From: Pseudomonas sp. FP2335
GTDB lineage: Bacteria > Pseudomonadota > Gammaproteobacteria > Pseudomonadales > Pseudomonadaceae
Reading direction: 5' to 3'
DNA: 64,000 bases
Assembly (NCBI RefSeq): GCF_030687535.1
Contig: NZ_CP117437.1
Location: forward strand, 2,315,501 to 2,379,500
Part shown: one piece after another, positions 42,344-49,857 of the stretch
How the letters are laid out: each line of letters begins with the position of its first letter
Position numbering within the stretch: the stretch's first letter is position 1
Program-made: the position numbers and the translations under genes
The notes under the pieces: model-generated
The model's input: the letters and a program-made list of their open reading frames with translations, nothing else
What the model was told of the DNA's origin: nothing
Databases searched by the model: none

Positions 42344-43654
42344 ATGCTCAAGCTTACGCAAGCATTGTTCCTGCTGTCCGGCCTGGCCTCGGCCATGGCC
42401 AGTCACGCCGCCGATACCGTGACCATCGCCACGGTCAACAACAGCGACATGATCCGCATGCAGCGTCTGTCCAAGGTGTTCGAAGCGCAGCACCCGGACA
42501 TCAAGCTCAATTGGGTAGTGCTCGAAGAAAACGTGCTGCGCCAGCGCCTTACCACCGATATTGCGACCCAGGGCGGGCAGTTCGATGTGCTGACCATCGG
42601 CACCTACGAAACCCCGCTGTGGGGCGCCAAACACTGGCTGGAACCGCTGACCGGGCTGCCGGCCGGCTATGACGCCGACGACATCTTCCCCTCGGTGCGC
42701 CAGGGCCTGTCGGTCAACAACACCCTTTACGCCTTGCCGTTCTACGGCGAAAGCACCGTCACCTACTACCGTACCGACCTGTTCGAGCAGGCTGGCCTGA
42801 GCATGCCCGCGCATCCGACCTGGACCCAGCTTGGCGAATTCGCCGCCAAGCTCACTGCCAAGGACAAGGATCAGTACGGCCTGTGCCTGCGCGGCAAGGC
42901 CGGTTGGGGCGAGAACATCGCGCTGCTGAGCACCATGGCCAATGCCTTCGGCGCGCGCTGGTTCGATGAGCAGTGGAAGCCCGAACTGACCAGCCCCGAG
43001 TGGACCGCGGCGGCCAATTTCTACGTCAACAACCTCAAGCAATACGGCCCGCCGGGGGGGTCCAGCAACGGTTTCAACGAAACCCTGGCACTGTTCAACA
43101 GCGGCAAATGCGCGATCTGGGTCGACGCCAGCGTCGCCGGCTCCTTCACCACCGACAAGAGCCAAAGCAAGGTCGCCGACCGCACAGGCTTCGCCGCCGC
43201 GCCGACCGAAGTCACCGACAAGGGCTCCTCGTGGCTGTACGCCTGGTCCCTGGCGATCCCGGCCACTTCCAAGCACAAGGACGCGGCGAAAGCGTTTATC
43301 ACCTGGGCCACCTCCAAGGACTACGTCCAATTGGTCGCCGATAAAGAAGGCATCACCAACGTCCCGCCAGGCACCCGCCAGTCCACCTACAACGACGCCT
43401 ACTTGAAGGCCGCGCCGTTCGCCCAGGTGACCCTGGAAATGATGAAGCATGCCGACCCCGCGCACCCGTCGGCCAAGCCGGTGCCGTACGTGGGCATCCA
43501 ATACGTGACCATCCCCGAGTTCCAGGCCATCGGCACCTCGGTCGGCAAGCTGTTCTCGGCGGCGCTGACCGGCGGCATGTCGGTGGACCAGGCGCTGCTT
43601 CAGGCCCAGTCCACCACCGAACGCGAGATGAAACGTGCGGGTTATCCGAAATGA
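42344..43654 (+). CDS. mtlE: ABC transporter sugar/polyol-binding protein, MtlE-like
   Basis: A 436-residue periplasmic solute-binding protein of the family-1 sugar-binding type. It has signal peptide MLKLTQALFLLSGLASAMASHA, then VTIATVNNSDMIRMQRLSKVFE, FDVLTIGTYETPLWGA and KCAIWVDASVAG. It resembles MtlE, the mannitol/glucitol-binding subunit of Pseudomonas. ATG 42344 is used; the longer frame from 42272 covers the promoter. In the usual operon mtlF, mtlG and mtlK (permeases and ATPase) follow, but here the next gene is the dehydrogenase 17 bp on. The transporter is therefore incomplete at this locus. Confidence 0.85.
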   Translation: MLKLTQALFLLSGLASAMASHAADTVTIATVNNSDMIRMQRLSKVFEAQHPDIKLNWVVLEENVLRQRLTTDIATQGGQFDVLTIGTYETPLWGAKHWLEPLTGLPAGYDADDIFPSVRQGLSVNNTLYALPFYGESTVTYYRTDLFEQAGLSMPAHPTWTQLGEFAAKLTAKDKDQYGLCLRGKAGWGENIALLSTMANAFGARWFDEQWKPELTSPEWTAAANFYVNNLKQYGPPGGSSNGFNETLALFNSGKCAIWVDASVAGSFTTDKSQSKVADRTGFAAAPTEVTDKGSSWLYAWSLAIPATSKHKDAAKAFITWATSKDYVQLVADKEGITNVPPGTRQSTYNDAYLKAAPFAQVTLEMMKHADPAHPSAKPVPYVGIQYVTIPEFQAIGTSVGKLFSAALTGGMSVDQALLQAQSTTEREMKRAGYPK

Positions 43655-43671
43655 CTTTGACAGGAGCAGCC

Positions 43672-44445
43672 ATGAAACGACTGGAAGGTAAAAGCGCGCT
43701 GATCACCGGCTCGGCGCGCGGCATCGGCCGCGCCTTTGCCCAGGCCTATATCGCGGAGGGCGCCCGCGTGGCCATCGCTGATATAAACCTGCAACAGGCG
43801 CAAGCGACCGCCGCCGAGCTGGGTCCACACGCCTATGCCGTTGAAATGGATGTCACCAACCAGACCTCCATCGACGACGCGATTGCCGCCGTGGTGGCCG
43901 AGGCCGGCAAGCTGGATATTCTGATCAACAACGCCGCGTTGTTCGACCTGGCGCCCATTGTCGACATCAGCCGCGCTAGCTACGAGCGACTGTTCTCGAT
44001 CAATGTCGCCGGCACGCTGTTCACCTTGCAGGCGGCAGCGCGGCAGATGGTCCGCCAGGGCCACGGTGGCAAGATCATCAACATGGCCAGCCAGGCCGGA
44101 CGCCGTGGCGAGCCGTTGGTGGCGGTGTACTGCGCGACCAAGGCCGCGGTGATCAGCCTCACGCAGTCGGCGGGGTTGAACCTGATCAAGCAGGGCATCA
44201 ACGTCAATGCCATCGCGCCGGGGGTCGTGGACGGCGAGCATTGGGACGGGGTGGATGCGCTGTTCGCCCGGCATGAAGGTCTGGCGCCGGGGGAGAAGAA
44301 GCGGCGGGTGGGGGCAGAGGTGCCGTTTGGGCGGATGGGCACGGCGCAGGATTTGACCGGGATGGCGGTGTTCCTGGCATCAAAGGACGCTGACTATGTG
44401 GTGGCCCAGACCTACAACGTCGACGGCGGCAACTGGATGAATTAG
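43672..44445 (+). CDS. Short-chain dehydrogenase, sorbitol (glucitol) dehydrogenase-like
   Basis: A 257-residue SDR enzyme. It has the cofactor motif TGSARGIG (residues 12-19), NNAA at about 89-92, catalytic Ser in MASQAGRRG and Tyr-Lys in YCATKAAVISLTQSAG, and VDGGNWMN at the end. Overall it is close to SmoS-type sorbitol dehydrogenases, which oxidise D-glucitol to fructose and also galactitol. It starts after caggag, 17 bp past the mtlE-like stop, so both are probably one transcript. Confidence 0.88.
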   Translation: MKRLEGKSALITGSARGIGRAFAQAYIAEGARVAIADINLQQAQATAAELGPHAYAVEMDVTNQTSIDDAIAAVVAEAGKLDILINNAALFDLAPIVDISRASYERLFSINVAGTLFTLQAAARQMVRQGHGGKIINMASQAGRRGEPLVAVYCATKAAVISLTQSAGLNLIKQGINVNAIAPGVVDGEHWDGVDALFARHEGLAPGEKKRRVGAEVPFGRMGTAQDLTGMAVFLASKDADYVVAQTYNVDGGNWMN

Positions 44446-44457
44446 CGTCGTACCGGG

Positions 44458-44564
44458 GTGTGGGAAGGGCTTGTGTAGGGGGGCGCTTGCTCGCGAAGGC
44501 AGAGTGTCAGTCGCTGGGGATGTTGACTGAGTCACCGCCTTCGCGGGCAAGCCCGCTCCCACAG
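44458..44564. repeat. REP inverted pair, left arm degenerate
   Basis: Left arm gtgtgggaagggcttgtgtagg is mutated relative to the REP consensus; right arm gcgggcaagcccgctcccacag is intact. It sits between the convergent SDR and nrtR genes. Confidence 0.82.
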
Positions 44565-44591
44565 TTGAGCTGTGTTGTTCGGCAGAACGCG

Positions 44592-45284
44592 TCAGTCCGC
44601 AAAGCTACGGTCGAAAAAGTAGATCTCTCCTGGCTTCAACACTTCCATCGTCGCCTGCGGTCTTCCTCCTTCACCCTGCTTCTTGCGCCCCGTTTCCTGC
44701 AAATACCCTGCCTCCGTCAGCTTCATCAGGCGCTGGCGAATACTGGTCTTCAACACCGGCCGCGCCAGCACCACGGAGAATATCGTGGTCGCCTCCGGTG
44801 CGCTGAACTCGTCGCCCAGGAACATCAACGGCAGGCTGCTGTACAACGACTTCGACAACAGCCGTTCCTGCACTGCCGCGACGATCAGGTTGTGGTCGAA
44901 CGGCAGCTTGAGGCCGCCCTCGGCGACGGCATCCAGGCCAAACCAGGCCTGATGCGCGCCCAATTCCACCGCCTGCGCAACGATCGCCAGGTAGTAGGTG
45001 GACGACGACCAGCAACGCGGGTCGCGGAACGCATCCCCCACGGTGCCCACCTGTTCGCTCCAGGCCAGCTCAAAACCCACCTTGTCACTGGCGCGCAACC
45101 GCTCTAGCGCATCGTTGAGGCTCAGGTCCTGCACGCCGCCATTCACCACCACACCCGGTAGTGCCCAATGCCCGGCGAACGGTTCGGCTTCGCGCCTGTT
45201 GAGCAGCAGCTTCAATTCACCGGAGGCGCGGCAGTAGTACAACACGCACAGGTCGATGGTATGCAGGTAGGCGCTGAGTGACAT
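44592..45284 (-). CDS. nrtR: NrtR-family Nudix-related regulator of NAD metabolism
   Basis: A 230-residue regulator. The N-terminal Nudix-like domain (about 8-150: VLYYCRASGELKLLLNRREAEPFAGHWALPGVVV) lacks the catalytic Nudix box glutamates, as expected for NrtR, which senses ADP-ribose. The C-terminal winged helix (about 150-225) has TSIRQRLMKLTEAGYLQETGRKKQGEGGRP. Divergent pncA, pncB and nadE form the classical NrtR target operon. The start follows aagga on the minus strand. Confidence 0.93.
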   Translation of the reverse strand: MSLSAYLHTIDLCVLYYCRASGELKLLLNRREAEPFAGHWALPGVVVNGGVQDLSLNDALERLRASDKVGFELAWSEQVGTVGDAFRDPRCWSSSTYYLAIVAQAVELGAHQAWFGLDAVAEGGLKLPFDHNLIVAAVQERLLSKSLYSSLPLMFLGDEFSAPEATTIFSVVLARPVLKTSIRQRLMKLTEAGYLQETGRKKQGEGGRPQATMEVLKPGEIYFFDRSFAD

Positions 45285-45383
45285 GGAACATCCTTATGAA
45301 CAGTGGCGGGGCACAGTCTAACGGATCGAACAGATATGTCATGTACTGAGTCCAGCATAGATAAACAAATGTTTCTTGCAATG

Positions 45384-45404
45384 AAAGTACATGACGTGTA
45401 CTTT
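45384..45404. promoter_or_regulatory. NrtR-type operator
   Basis: Perfect 8-nt arms aaagtaca / tgtacttt with a 5-nt spacer (tgacg), 26 nt before the pncA start. Arms, spacing and position fit the operators known for the NrtR family. Another tgtcatgtact stretch lies nearby at about 45337. Confidence 0.8.
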
Positions 45405-45430
45405 TGTTTCCAGGCCACAGGAGAACCGCC

Positions 45431-46078
45431 ATGACCCTCGCGAAAACCGCCATTGCTTCATTCGACGTCGATGCCCAGAAGAGCTTCACGCCGCTGTGCC
45501 CCAACGAACTGCCGGTGGCCGGCGGCGACCAGATCGGCGCCGAGCTCAACTTCATGGCCAGCCTCGCCGGCCATCGTGTCGGCAGCAAGGATGCGCATAC
45601 CCCGCACGCCCCGTGGGTGGTGGCGCAACACAGCGAGATGCTGCAACCCACCGGCCTGGCCCATGCCGATGTGACCTGGGTCAGCCACTGCGTACCCGGC
45701 ACCGAAGGCTTCACCTTGCTCGACGAGTTGCCCACCCCGTATGACTACGACTACTTCATCTGGAAAGGCGTCGAACCCGACCTGCACCCCTACGGCGCCT
45801 GCTTTCATGACCTGCACGACAAACTGTCCACTGGCGTCATCGAGTACCTCAAAGCCCACGGCGTGAGCCGCGTGCTCGTCGGCGGCCTGGCCCTGGACTA
45901 CTGCGTCAAGACCACCGCGTTGCAACTGCTCAAGGCCGGCCTGGAAGTGGTCCTGCACCTGCCCGCCTGCCGAGGCATCAGCGAAGAGGGCGGTGTGCAG
46001 GCGGTCAACGATCTGCTCAAGGCCGGTGCCGTAATTAGCAGCACCCGCGAAGAACTGGCCGCGATGGCCAGGCGTTAA
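45431..46078 (+). CDS. pncA: Nicotinamidase
   Basis: A 215-residue isochorismatase-fold hydrolase converting nicotinamide to nicotinate for NAD salvage. Catalytic Asp is in FDVDAQKSF, metal ligands in KDAHTPHAPW, Lys in FIWKGVEPD, and the nucleophile Cys in GGLALDYCVKTTALQLL. ATG 45431 is chosen: gagaaccgcc precedes it, and the longer frame from 45404 starts inside the operator. It lies 11 bp before pncB. Confidence 0.93.
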   Translation: MTLAKTAIASFDVDAQKSFTPLCPNELPVAGGDQIGAELNFMASLAGHRVGSKDAHTPHAPWVVAQHSEMLQPTGLAHADVTWVSHCVPGTEGFTLLDELPTPYDYDYFIWKGVEPDLHPYGACFHDLHDKLSTGVIEYLKAHGVSRVLVGGLALDYCVKTTALQLLKAGLEVVLHLPACRGISEEGGVQAVNDLLKAGAVISSTREELAAMARR

Positions 46079-46089
46079 GGAGAACCACC

Positions 46090-47307
46090 ATGGAAAGTGC
46101 CTACGACTACGAATCCCCGGTGATCCAGGGATTGCTCGATACCGACTACTACACCTTCACCATGATGCAGGCCGTGTTGCACCAGCACCCCAACGTCGAT
46201 GTGGAATACAACTTCATCGTGCGTTCCAAGGAAAAGCTCGGCCACTTGATCCCGCAACTGCGCGACGAACTGGAAAAACTCGCTGGCCTGCAGATGCGTG
46301 AAGGCGAGTTGCGGTTTCTGTTCAACCCGCGTTTTCGCGAATACCTCACCCCGGATTACGAGCGTTTCCTCGGCCTGTTCCGTTTCAACCTGCGCTATAT
46401 CCATGTCAGTGAAGTCGATGGCCAACTGAACATCCGCGTGGTCGGCCCGATGCTGCACTGCATCATGTTCGAACAGCCGGTGCTGGCGCTGGTCAGCGAG
46501 TTGCGCAACCGCGACAAGTACCCCGACGTGAGCCTCGAAGACGTCACCCGCAAGCTCTACCAGAAGTTTGACTGGCTGGAGAAAAACCTCAGCCGCGACG
46601 AACTGGCCGACCTGCGCGTGTCTGATTTCTCCACCCGCCGGCGCCTGTCGTTCAAGGCCCAGCGCGAAGTGGTCGACATCATGCGCCGCGACTTCCCCGG
46701 CCAGTTCGTTGGCACCAGCAACGCGCACCTGGCCTATGAATTCGACTTGCCGCTGATCGGCACCATGGCCCACCAATGGCTGATGGTGCACCAGCAACTG
46801 GGGCGCCTGCGTGAGAGCCAGAATGCGGCGTTGGAGAACTGGGTGCGTGAGTACCGTGGCCGCCTCGGCATTGCCTTGACCGACTGCATCAGCACCGATT
46901 TTTTCCTCAAGGACTTCGACCTGTACTTCGCCAAGCTCTACGACGGCCTGCGCCAGGACTCCGGTGACCCCATCGCCTGGGCCGACAAAGTATTGGCCCG
47001 CTACAAACAACTGGGCATCGACCCGATGACCAAGGACCTGATGTTCTCCGACGGCCTGAATTTCGAAAAATGCCTGCCGATCCTGCGCCACGTGCGTGGC
47101 AAGGCCAGGTTCGGTTTCGGCATGGGCACCAGCTTGGCGTGTGATGTAGAAGGCGTCGAACCGCTGAGCATCGTGATGAAACTGGTGCGGGTGCACGGCG
47201 AGCCAGTGGTGAAGTTCTCCGATGACCCGATCAAGAATGTCTGCGAAGACGCCTCGTTTTTGCAGTACGCGGCACAGGTGTTCAACGTAGGTAGCGTGGA
47301 GGTGTGA
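46090..47307 (+). CDS. pncB: Nicotinate phosphoribosyltransferase
   Basis: A 405-residue enzyme joining nicotinate and PRPP to give nicotinate mononucleotide. Signature blocks: LLDTDYYTFTMMQAVLHQHP at the start, VSDFSTRRRLSFKAQREVV, GTSNAHLAYEFDLPLIGTMAHQW (the catalytic-His block), and CISTDFFLKDFDL. The length matches bacterial PncB. aaggagaacc precedes ATG. It lies between pncA and nadE, consistent with one operon. Confidence 0.95.
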   Translation: MESAYDYESPVIQGLLDTDYYTFTMMQAVLHQHPNVDVEYNFIVRSKEKLGHLIPQLRDELEKLAGLQMREGELRFLFNPRFREYLTPDYERFLGLFRFNLRYIHVSEVDGQLNIRVVGPMLHCIMFEQPVLALVSELRNRDKYPDVSLEDVTRKLYQKFDWLEKNLSRDELADLRVSDFSTRRRLSFKAQREVVDIMRRDFPGQFVGTSNAHLAYEFDLPLIGTMAHQWLMVHQQLGRLRESQNAALENWVREYRGRLGIALTDCISTDFFLKDFDLYFAKLYDGLRQDSGDPIAWADKVLARYKQLGIDPMTKDLMFSDGLNFEKCLPILRHVRGKARFGFGMGTSLACDVEGVEPLSIVMKLVRVHGEPVVKFSDDPIKNVCEDASFLQYAAQVFNVGSVEV

Positions 47308-47308
47308 C

Positions 47309-48118
47309 ATGCAAGAGCGTATTGCGCAGGAACTCAACATCAATCGGCGCTTGGTGGCGGGTGGCGAGCCCGGGGAAATCCAACGACGCATCGACTTCAT
47401 CAAGACCACCTTGCGCCAGTCCGGCTGCCAAGCCCTGGTGCTGGGCATCAGCGGTGGTGTTGACTCCCTGACTGCCGGCCGCCTGTGCCAACTGGCGGTG
47501 GAGCAATTACGCGCCGAGCACTACGACGCACGCTTTATTGCCATGCGCCTGCCTTACAAAAGCCAGGCGGATGAAGCCGATGCCCAGGCCTCACTGGCGT
47601 TTATCACTGCGGACCAGGTCGATACCCTGAACATCGCCGCCAGCGTCGATGGCCTGATGGCCAGCCTGAGCGCCACTGAACCCAGCGCCGCCCACATCGA
47701 CTTCATCAAAGGCAACGTCAAGGCGCGCGCACGGATGATTGCGCAGTACGCCGTGGCCAACCTGCACAACGGCCTGGTGGTCGGCACCGACCACGGTGCC
47801 GAAGCGTTGATGGGGTTTTTCACCAAATTCGGCGACGGCGCGTGCGACCTGGCGCCACTGTCGGGCTTGACCAAAACCCAGGTGCGCCTGCTGGCCACGG
47901 CGCTTGGCGCACCGGCCAGGCTGGTGCACAAACAGCCCACGGCTGACCTTGAAGAGCTGGTGCCTGGCAAGTTGGATGAGCACGCCTACGGGTGCACCTA
48001 CGAGGAAATCGATGCGTACCTGATGGGCGAGCCGGTGAGCGAGCGGGTGAGGGGGATACTGCAGGGTGCTTACATGAAGACGGCTCACAAGCGCGCACTG
48101 CCAATTACCCCGATCTGA
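47309..48118 (+). CDS. nadE: NH3-dependent NAD+ synthetase
   Basis: A 269-residue enzyme for the last step of NAD synthesis. It has the ATP-binding P-loop SGGVDS (GISGGVDSLTAGRL) and the substrate regions FIKGNVKARARMIAQYAVAN, VVGTDHGAEALMGFFTKFGDGACDLAPLSGL and LVHKQPTADLEELVPGK. It starts 1 bp after the pncB stop, with gtggaggtg upstream. Confidence 0.95.
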   Translation: MQERIAQELNINRRLVAGGEPGEIQRRIDFIKTTLRQSGCQALVLGISGGVDSLTAGRLCQLAVEQLRAEHYDARFIAMRLPYKSQADEADAQASLAFITADQVDTLNIAASVDGLMASLSATEPSAAHIDFIKGNVKARARMIAQYAVANLHNGLVVGTDHGAEALMGFFTKFGDGACDLAPLSGLTKTQVRLLATALGAPARLVHKQPTADLEELVPGKLDEHAYGCTYEEIDAYLMGEPVSERVRGILQGAYMKTAHKRALPITPI

Positions 48119-48230
48119 CGCTGGAGTTTGCAGGTTTCATGGCGATAGGTCGTTATTTGTCGGCGAAAGCAACGTGCGGGGAGCGAGGAAAGTTAACCGA
48201 GAGGTATCGGCAAGCTCATGGGTGCTTGCA

Positions 48231-48259
48231 GGAACCATTCGACAGCCAGTTGCCACAGA
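48231..48259 (+). promoter_or_regulatory. hrp box (HrpL-type ECF sigma promoter)
   Basis: GGAACC (48231-48236), a 16-nt spacer, then CCACAGA (48253-48259). This is an exact match to the GGAACC-N15/17-CCACNNA consensus for HrpL-dependent type III secretion promoters. It lies 72 nt before ATG 48332 on the same strand. The 48119-48331 stretch holds no other gene. Confidence 0.85.
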
Positions 48260-48331
48260 GAGGAGGTCGATCCTGTGCGCGCCAACGAGTGGGGGTCGGC
48301 AGTTATCGATTCCACTATTTGAGGTTGTGCC

Positions 48332-49432
48332 ATGTACCATTTAAGTCTTCATCAGGAATCGCTTTTCAATGGCGGTTTTATCCAGCGTAGTGAGCAGCCC
48401 GGAATTGCGCTTACCAGCATCTATATGAACGTGCCCAACTCATCAGTGGCCCGTGAGTTCGCCCACAACTTCGATCACTTCCGCAGGTTCGGCAGCGACT
48501 TTGTCACGCGTCCAAACCTTGAGTGGGCGGCCGGCCGCCAGCCGATGGGGGATAACTACGTCAACCGGATGACCTCCCTCGCCCGAGAGCTCCTCAGCCG
48601 TCCTGAAGTGAGCCAACTGCTGAGTAATCAAGTCAGCCGGGGCGATGCGGACGCTATGATCATGCATTTTGATCAACGGGAAGCTCCAATGCTGCGTGAA
48701 GCGCCCAAGTACCACTGCAGTGGCTTGCAGCAGCGGCCCGACGGTCAATTCAACTTTCGCTTGGCCCTTCAAGCCTCCCCGCAACTGCCGGCTTTGGACG
48801 GCCAGTACGCCAATCGCAGCCAGTGGAACGGCCCGGCCCAAGATTCCGGGAATCGTCCGTATGCCAATGACTCAAAGGAGGAGTTCTGCAACAAGATACT
48901 GGCGCGTTTCAGTGCCTTTGAAGATCCGAATTCTCCGGGCATGATCACCGACAAGTCCCTCAGTGCCGTTGCCAGCGGTTATCGCCTGGATGGCCAGCCC
49001 GCCACGCAGAAGGAGGTAGATCTGGCCAATGAACTGCTGGAGCGGGGTGGCTTGTTCAAGGAGCTTGATCAAAGCAGCATGGGCGTAATGGACGGCGCTT
49101 TCTCCAGGGGCAATTTGCAGTTCTCGTCGGACAAGTATCGCAATATGGGTGATCACGACCTGCTGCAAGGCGTTAAAGACAACTTCAGGCAATTCACCGC
49201 TGGCGCCAACGATAAGTACGTCAACGTCAATGAGTTGAAGGAAGCGGCAGGGCTTATCCCGTCCAATCGTACGTTCAGTCAGGAAGCCCGCCAATTGGCT
49301 GCTGAGCTTCTCAAACGTCCAGGCCTGCTACGAGACCTGGACATCGGTATCAAAGTGGAGAGTGGCAAGCCGGGCGCAGAAGACCAACGCTTCGATATCG
49401 ACAACCTCAACCACATGCTCGGTAAAAGCTGA
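48332..49432 (+). CDS. Three-repeat protein, candidate HrpL-dependent type III secreted protein
   Basis: The specific family of this 366-residue product is not recognised. It has no signal peptide or membrane segment. The first 30 residues are polar with several Ser/Gln (HLSLHQESLFNGGF), as in type III secreted proteins. Three similar units follow: about 42-100 (EFAHNFDHFRRFG, LARELLSRPEV), 183-260 (NKILARFSAFEDP, LANELLERGGLFKELD) and 292-366 (GVKDNFRQFTAG, LAAELLKRPGLLRDLD). Each combines an F-x-x-F helix, an EF-hand-like loop and an L-A-x-E-L-L-x-R helix, reminiscent of repeats in HrpF/NolX/HrpK translocators. The gene is visibly less GC-rich than its neighbours, which suggests transfer. 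Two His/Asp-rich loops may bind metal. Confidence 0.65.
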   Translation: MYHLSLHQESLFNGGFIQRSEQPGIALTSIYMNVPNSSVAREFAHNFDHFRRFGSDFVTRPNLEWAAGRQPMGDNYVNRMTSLARELLSRPEVSQLLSNQVSRGDADAMIMHFDQREAPMLREAPKYHCSGLQQRPDGQFNFRLALQASPQLPALDGQYANRSQWNGPAQDSGNRPYANDSKEEFCNKILARFSAFEDPNSPGMITDKSLSAVASGYRLDGQPATQKEVDLANELLERGGLFKELDQSSMGVMDGAFSRGNLQFSSDKYRNMGDHDLLQGVKDNFRQFTAGANDKYVNVNELKEAAGLIPSNRTFSQEARQLAAELLKRPGLLRDLDIGIKVESGKPGAEDQRFDIDNLNHMLGKS

Positions 49433-49451
49433 TCGTCAGCGGGTTGAGGCA

Positions 49452-49483
49452 CAGCGATGAGTCGGTGGCCCGGCTCATCGCTG
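49452..49483. terminator. Long hairpin after the three-repeat gene
   Basis: Arms cagcgatgag(tcgg) and (ccgg)ctcatcgctg, about 14 bp with one T-G pair and a 4-nt loop. There is no long T tract, but the position 20 nt after the stop fits transcript ending. Confidence 0.6.
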
Positions 49484-49520
49484 CTGTTATCGGGAACCCG
49501 GACCGATCATCGTTTTAGGG

Positions 49521-49610
49521 CGTAGTAGCGGGCTTGCTCGCGAAAGCGGTCTGTCAGCTGGTGCAACCGCTGACTGATACACCGTTTTCGCGAGCAAGCC
49601 CGCTCCCACA
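49521..49610. repeat. REP inverted pair
   Basis: Left arm cgggcttgctcgcgaaagcgg and right arm ttttcgcgagcaagcccgctcccaca face each other across about 40 nt. It is continuous with the composite repeat that follows. Confidence 0.85.
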
Positions 49611-49726
49611 GGTGATTGGTGTTGATGGATCGTGAGTGTTCGGCTGGAGATTGCCCAGGCACTGCCAATCTCCCGTGGCTGTCGAGCTTTAGCGAGGCTG
49701 CGCAGGCGGCGGCACTGTTGGTAGAG
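49585..49726. repeat. Composite repeat, copy 2
   Basis: Matches copy 1 (36718-36862) across the REP arm, the ggtgattggtgttgatgga linker, the aggcactgccaatc segment and the gtcgagctttagcgaggctg module, with a handful of substitutions and a small deletion. The rest of the interval up to the MATE gene shows no gene. Confidence 0.85.
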
Positions 49727-49857
49727 GTGGAGCGTTTCATCCTGACCATGGCAGATGAAGGGCGGCAAGCTGCGGCGTTCTGCATTCCTCGTTACTGGAT
49801 TGGATCCATTTGCGGTATAAGCTCGCATCGCGCTTGTGTCACGAGGCTCCGTTTTTC

